Positions 13,543 through 17,609 of a stretch of DNA of 17,609 nt are shown piece by piece. Source of the DNA: an uncultured Eubacteriales bacterium (GTDB lineage: Bacteria; Bacillota; Clostridia; Christensenellales; CAG-138); contig UQWD01000030.1 in the NCBI GenBank assembly GCA_900544555.1, positions 1-17,609 of the forward strand, read 5' to 3'. How positions within the stretch are numbered: the stretch's first letter is position 1; every line of letters begins with the position of its first letter. The notes under the pieces were generated by a model that did not search any database, was not told the origin of the DNA, and was given only the letters and a program-made list of their open reading frames with translations. The position numbers and the translations under genes were made by a program.

Positions 13543-15039
13543 ATGGAAAACAATCAGGAGCGGGAATATACGCAGACCGAACTAAACGAGTTGCTTCAGA
13601 TACGCAGGGAGAAGCTCACGGCGCTTCAGCAGCAGGGAAACGATCCGTTTGAGATAGTTAAATATCATCAGCAGTATTTCAGCGCCGACATTATAAGCCG
13701 ATTTGACACGCTTGAGGGCGAATCCGTTTCACTGGCCGGGCGGATAATGTCCAAGCGTATAATGGGCAAGGCCAGCTTTGCGCATATACAGGATTATAAG
13801 GGCGGAATACAAATTTATATACGCAGGGACGATGTTGGGATTGAAACATATCAGGCGTTTAAGAGCATGGATATCGGCGATATCCTCGGCGTGAAGGGCA
13901 GTGTATTTAAGACAAAGACAGGGGAGACTTCCATCCACGCGCAATCCGTTACGCTGCTCTCCAAATCGCTTCGTCCGCTTCCAGAGAAATATCATGGATT
14001 AAAGGATGCGGAGCTTCGTTACCGCCAGCGTTTCGTGGATTTAATCGTTAACCCTGAAGTGCGCGAGACATTCGTAAAGCGAAGCCGTATCATTTCGGAA
14101 ATACGCGAACGCCTCAATGCAAACGGCTTTATTGAGGTAGAAACCCCCGTTCTTAATACGACTGCGAGCGGCGCGAGCGCGCGGCCGTTTATTACGCACC
14201 ATAATACGCTGGATCTGGATATGTACCTGCGCATCGCTACGGAGCTTCATCTAAAAATGTGTATTGTCGGCGGGTTGGAGCGGGTTTATGAGATCGGCCG
14301 GTTATTTCGCAATGAGGGCATGGACGCAACGCATAACCCGGAGTTTACGACCATTGAGATTTATCAGGCGTATACGGATTATAACGGTATGATGGATTTG
14401 GCGGAGGATTTAATTTCCCACAGCTGTTCAGCGGTTAACGGAACAACGAGGGTAGCTTATCAGGGTACTGAGATCGATCTCACGCCGCCTTATAAGCGCT
14501 TATCCATGAATGAAGCCGTTAAAAGCTTTACCGGGGCGGATTTTTACGCCTGCGAAACGGATGCGGAGGCGCGCGCGCTGGCCGATAAGCTTGGCTTGAA
14601 AATTGAGGATAAAACGGCTACGCGCGGTATGGTTCTCGCAAAAGCGTTTGACGCATTTGTGGAGGATCACTTGATTCAGCCTACGTTCATAATCGATTAT
14701 CCGGTTGAGGTATCCCCGCTCTCCAAACGTAAAAAGGGGAGCCCGCATATCACGGAGCGGTTTGAGCTGTTCATTGCCGGCCACGAGTACGCCAACGCGT
14801 TTTCCGAGTTAAACGATCCGATTGATCAAAGGGAGCGCTTTATGCAGCAGGCGCGCGAGCGCGCAAAGGGCGACGACGAGGCAATGATGATCAATGAGGA
14901 TTTCTGCCTGGCTCTGGAGTACGGAATGCCTCCGACGGGCGGCATCGGAATTGGTATCGACCGGCTGGTTATGCTGCTGACGGACTCCGCCACTATCCGC
15001 GACGTGCTGCTTTTCCCCACGATGAAGCCTCAAAAATAA
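13543..15039 (+). CDS. lysS: Lysyl-tRNA synthetase, class II
   Basis: Charges tRNA-Lys with lysine in the cytoplasm. The 498 residues are the usual length. An OB-fold anticodon-binding domain lies at about 62-140, then the class II catalytic core: motif 1 around GFIEVETP (195-202), motif 2 RLFRNEGMDATHNPEFTTIE (253-272) and motif 3 GGIGIGIDRLVML (466-478). All signature residues seen are intact. The start follows GGGAG. It is the second gene of greA-lysS and ends with a good terminator. Confidence 0.97.
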   Translation: MENNQEREYTQTELNELLQIRREKLTALQQQGNDPFEIVKYHQQYFSADIISRFDTLEGESVSLAGRIMSKRIMGKASFAHIQDYKGGIQIYIRRDDVGIETYQAFKSMDIGDILGVKGSVFKTKTGETSIHAQSVTLLSKSLRPLPEKYHGLKDAELRYRQRFVDLIVNPEVRETFVKRSRIISEIRERLNANGFIEVETPVLNTTASGASARPFITHHNTLDLDMYLRIATELHLKMCIVGGLERVYEIGRLFRNEGMDATHNPEFTTIEIYQAYTDYNGMMDLAEDLISHSCSAVNGTTRVAYQGTEIDLTPPYKRLSMNEAVKSFTGADFYACETDAEARALADKLGLKIEDKTATRGMVLAKAFDAFVEDHLIQPTFIIDYPVEVSPLSKRKKGSPHITERFELFIAGHEYANAFSELNDPIDQRERFMQQARERAKGDDEAMMINEDFCLALEYGMPPTGGIGIGIDRLVMLLTDSATIRDVLLFPTMKPQK

Positions 15040-15045
15040 ATATGC

Positions 15046-15081
15046 CGGCAGGTCGAAGCATTCGCCCTGCCGTTGTTTTTT
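15046..15081 (+). terminator. Terminator of greA-lysS
   Basis: CGGCAGG/CCTGCCG (7 bp), continued by CGAA/TTCG after one mismatch with a GCA loop, then TTGTTTTTT. It lies within 10 bp of the lysS stop. Confidence 0.88.
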
Positions 15082-15231
15082 ACAAGGGCTTGGAGATGCT
15101 TTTATACGGGCAGCGACGCATTATAACAAGCGTGTGTGTATTCACGCCGGCGGAGGACCGTACACTGAACGCTTACCGCCCAGCCGCAACCATTCTTATT
15201 TTGGAAACCCAAATGCTCATATAAACGTTTC

Positions 15232-15237
15232 TATAAT
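15232..15237 (+). promoter_or_regulatory. Possible -10 box before the sortase fusion gene
   Basis: A perfect TATAAT lies 86 bp before the ATG. No acceptable -35 lies at 16-18 bp, so this is tentative. The rest of 15082-15323 shows no gene. Confidence 0.3.
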
Positions 15238-15323
15238 AATAGGAAAAAAGTTGCCGGGTACATAATCAAGCGCTCAATGCAATTTTGCGGGCGCGCATAT
15301 ATAACTCAGAAATGGAGGCTACT

Positions 15324-17234
15324 ATGAAAAAAATTATAGCGTATTTTCTCATTATAATATCGGTTTGTGCCGCAGGATGTAAGCAGACTGATCCCGTGGA
15401 TATCAACCCGTCCGCTCCAACGCCGACGCCTCAAATGAGCTTAGCGCTTATGGAACCGGATGGGCTTGGGATGATTGCGGCGGGCGATTACCATACGCTT
15501 GGACTAAGGTATGACGGTACGGTGATTTATTCAGGGAATAATACGCATGGTCAATGTAGGGTTTCCGATTGGAAGGGCATACGATTTATTGCCGCGAACG
15601 GCTCAACGAGCGTTGGCGTTAAAGACGATGGTACGCTAATTATCGCGGGCGAACATGCAGAGGCGTGGAAGGAAGCCGAAGGCTGGAACGGGGTGGTAAG
15701 CGTAGCCTTGGGCGATAAGCATTTAGCCGCGCTTTTTAACGACGGCGCCGTCAAAGTTACCGGCGAGGGTATACAGGGGCATGAGCAGGTTTTACAATGG
15801 AGCGGGGTCGTGCAAATTGCCGCGGCAGGCAGCCATACGGTCGGGCTCTTGTCCAACGGAACGGTAGTCGCTGCGGGCGATAACGGCAAAGGCCAATGCG
15901 ACGTATCCCAGTGGCAGAGCATAGCTTATATCGCGGCGGGTTCGGAACATACGCTCGGCGTTACGGATAAGGGTTCTGTGAAATCAACGTCGGCTGGCGA
16001 CGGAGCTTCTACATGGAAAGATGTTTCAGCGGTATACGCCGGTCCCGGGGGGCAATCGGCCGCGGTTAATAAAAAAGGCGAGCTGCTTGTCAATCAGGTT
16101 GATGGAGTTGAGGCCGCACAAAAAACAATTGTACAGGCGGCGTTTGGATTGAACCATATTGCCGTAATGTATCAGGACGGTTCGGTTGATGCATGGGGCG
16201 CTACCGAGAACCGTCAGTGCTCTGTGGAGTTTTGGCGGCTTAGACCCTATGTTGAGGGAGGATGGCTGCTTGGAATAGAGCAGGGGAGCCAAAAGGCTCA
16301 GATACAGGCCATACTTCAAAACATCTATCAGGATGATTCCATTGAGCTTCCTCTGGGTGACGAGGCTTTGGGCACGGGCGCTGTCGTTAGCCGTGCGGGC
16401 GAGGCATGGGCAAGCGTTGTGATCTTTGGTGATGTAAACGGGGATGGAACAGTCGCCGAAAGCGACGCCACGGCGATAGAGAAGCATATCGCCGGTGAAT
16501 CTGCGCTTGAAGGCGCGTTCCTGAAAGCGGCAAACGTCGCAGACCGGCTTTCGGACCAAATCAATATAAAGGATGTAGAGATGATACGCGCTCAGACAGC
16601 GGGCAATGGCCGGGTGTGCCAGCTTGAGGACCCGAACGCCGTAAATCGGTACGCGGATAAGTTCTACGAATATTATAATAAAAACACGGATACGATTGGC
16701 TGGATTACCATTGAAGGGACGAATATCGACTATCCGGTTATGTATGGGGATAATTGGTATTACCACGAACGCACGCCCGAGAAAAAATCGGATACATCTG
16801 GCAGCATTTACACATACCATAACCAAATGACGATAAACACGCCCGTAACTGGCCACAACGCTCGCAGAAGCAAAACCAAATTCCATATGCTGCACGAGAT
16901 ACAAAACAACGCGCAGGATTTACTGGTCTATAAGAACCGCGTATGGGGGATACACCTATTTGATCAGTTCGCCTATTATGAGGTATTCGCCTTATATGAA
17001 ACCAAAGCGGATGAACCGCGCCAGACAATTTTATATAATACGCAGACGATGAGCGGTGCGCCGGACAGCGAAATAAATGATTGGATCAATTATCAGCTCG
17101 AGCGATCAGAGATAGACTTAAATGTTGTACCGGATATTGACGATACGTTTATTACGTTGGTAACGTGTGGGGATAAACACGATTCGGATACCGCACAGTC
17201 CAGACTGTATTTATTCCTCCGCAAACTTAGGTGA
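15324..17234 (+). CDS. Lipoprotein with RCC1-like propeller, dockerin-like motif and class B sortase domain
   Basis: A 636-residue predicted exported transpeptidase. The start at 15324 (not the upstream in-frame 15285) is set by GGAGG five bases before ATG and by the signal peptide. A lipobox AAGC places the lipid-modified Cys at 19, followed by a Pro/Thr linker (24-38). Seven repeats of about 35-38 residues (51-88, 89-126, 127-164, 165-202, 203-236, 237-271, 272-308; IAAG..HTLGL..DGTV...G...GQC...W) predict a complete RCC1-type seven-bladed propeller. A dockerin-like segment (about 367-427) has one good calcium loop, GDVNGDGTVAESD, and one degenerate loop. The class B sortase domain (about 440-636) keeps His511 (TGHN), Cys615 (TLVTCG) and Arg627. 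It stands alone, with a terminator after it. Confidence 0.85.
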   Translation: MKKIIAYFLIIISVCAAGCKQTDPVDINPSAPTPTPQMSLALMEPDGLGMIAAGDYHTLGLRYDGTVIYSGNNTHGQCRVSDWKGIRFIAANGSTSVGVKDDGTLIIAGEHAEAWKEAEGWNGVVSVALGDKHLAALFNDGAVKVTGEGIQGHEQVLQWSGVVQIAAAGSHTVGLLSNGTVVAAGDNGKGQCDVSQWQSIAYIAAGSEHTLGVTDKGSVKSTSAGDGASTWKDVSAVYAGPGGQSAAVNKKGELLVNQVDGVEAAQKTIVQAAFGLNHIAVMYQDGSVDAWGATENRQCSVEFWRLRPYVEGGWLLGIEQGSQKAQIQAILQNIYQDDSIELPLGDEALGTGAVVSRAGEAWASVVIFGDVNGDGTVAESDATAIEKHIAGESALEGAFLKAANVADRLSDQINIKDVEMIRAQTAGNGRVCQLEDPNAVNRYADKFYEYYNKNTDTIGWITIEGTNIDYPVMYGDNWYYHERTPEKKSDTSGSIYTYHNQMTINTPVTGHNARRSKTKFHMLHEIQNNAQDLLVYKNRVWGIHLFDQFAYYEVFALYETKADEPRQTILYNTQTMSGAPDSEINDWINYQLERSEIDLNVVPDIDDTFITLVTCGDKHDSDTAQSRLYLFLRKLR

Positions 17235-17255
17235 ACCGAAATAAGTATAGAATTT

Positions 17256-17291
17256 GGGCAGGCGCGAGCTTAGGCAGCGCTTGCCCTTTTT
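17256..17291 (+). terminator. Terminator of the sortase fusion gene
   Basis: GGGCAGGCGC pairs with GCGCTTGCCC (10 bp, one G-U) around an 11-nt loop, followed by T5. It begins 21 bp after the stop. Confidence 0.88.
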
Positions 17292-17502
17292 CCTTTATTA
17301 TGAATGATTCACATGTTTGTGTTCATAAAAAATCCGTCAAAACCCGCACGATATAAATACATAAATAATTCATTTTATTTTTAAAACTGTTAGAATTACC
17401 GAGCTTAAATTAAATATTAAATAAACAAATTAGAAATTTTTAAATAAATCGATTTAAACGTGAATATTCAAGTATAAACGCAAATATAGCGTGTTATAAG
17501 GA
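17292..17502. other. AT-rich non-coding stretch
   Basis: No gene was seen. It has a weak hairpin (TATGAA...CACA/TGTG...TTCATA, 17299-17327) and a very AT-rich tract around 17345-17460, much richer in A+T than the coding regions. Its place just upstream of a strong promoter would suit an UP-element-like or bent-DNA role. Confidence 0.5.
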
Positions 17503-17531
17503 TTGTCAAACTACTCTCGTTTTGTTACAAT
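17503..17531 (+). promoter_or_regulatory. Strong promoter at the right end
   Basis: TTGTCA (17503-17508), a 17-bp spacer, then TACAAT (17526-17531). The transcript would run out of the window, starting near 17538. Confidence 0.65.
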
Positions 17532-17537
17532 AGCAAA

Positions 17538-17609
17538 CGTGCCTCATGTGAAGCACAGCGGCACCTTGAGAACTGAAGAGTACTGAAAAGAAACGCAAGC
17601 GCAAAGGAG
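17538..17609 (+). other. Possible rRNA operon leader (partial)
   Basis: The transcribed end contains CACCTTGAGAACTGAAGAG, which resembles the CTTTGAAAACTGAA element in Firmicutes pre-rRNA leaders and spacers. If this is right, a 16S rRNA gene starts beyond the window. The window ends in AAAGGAG, which could instead be the ribosome binding site of a protein gene just outside. Confidence 0.4.

Noticed and set aside
15042..15224. 60-residue plus-strand frame after lysS
   Set aside because: It begins inside the lysS terminator hairpin and has no recognisable features.
15285..15323. Upstream in-frame start of the sortase fusion gene
   Set aside because: It would put 13 residues ahead of a standard lipoprotein signal, and the GGAGG site points to ATG 15324.
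16026..16904. 292-residue minus-strand frame inside the sortase fusion gene
   Set aside because: It is a shadow of the plus-strand gene, whose domains and motifs are unmistakable.

Overview
The window looks like a chromosomal segment of a Gram-positive anaerobe of the class Clostridia. Supporting signs are the gene order rpmG-secE-nusG-rplK-rplA-rplJ-rplL, a Firmicutes-type L10 leader, strong AGGAGG ribosome binding sites, TTGACA/TATAAT promoters, a class B sortase, a dockerin-like domain, and a large cell-surface protein with leucine-rich and InlB-type repeats. I cannot name the genus from sequence alone.

Layout. Positions 1-3490 (minus strand) hold the transcription/translation block rpmG, secE, nusG, rplK, rplA, rplJ and rplL. 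It has a consensus promoter ahead of rpmG. A second promoter with an L10-type attenuator precedes rplJ, a possible L1-binding hairpin precedes rplK, and a cluster of hairpins follows rplL. Positions 3665-4687 (minus) hold a TtcA-type tRNA thiolation enzyme and possibly a 39-residue small ORF after it. Positions 4688-5421 are non-coding and end in a TTGACA-17-TACACT promoter with a 10-bp-arm palindrome over its likely start site. Positions 5422-9114 (plus) encode a 1230-residue secreted surface protein: two cap-plus-LRR units, InlB-like repeats, a jelly-roll-like domain, a PEPVTPT stalk and a C-terminal membrane tail with a PPKAG motif. After about 650 bp without a gene come a membrane-anchored phosphodiester glycosidase-type (NAGPA) protein, an overlapping two-helix membrane protein, and an anchored NTF2-like unknown that leads into dusB. 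A perfect consensus promoter then drives greA-lysS.

The most unusual gene is at 15324-17234: a predicted lipoprotein with seven RCC1-like propeller repeats, a dockerin-like calcium motif and a C-terminal class B sortase domain that keeps His, Cys and Arg. The LRR protein 6 kb away ends in PPKAG, one residue away from the (S/P)PxTG signal of clostridial class B sortases, so the two may be enzyme and substrate; this is inference. The last 110 bp carry a strong promoter and a CCTTGAGAACTGA-like sequence resembling the leader of a ribosomal RNA operon, which may begin just beyond the window.

Working together: the left block, ttcA, dusB, greA and lysS are housekeeping translation/transcription genes. 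The LRR protein, the NAGPA-type protein and the sortase fusion form an accessory cell-envelope layer placed between them.
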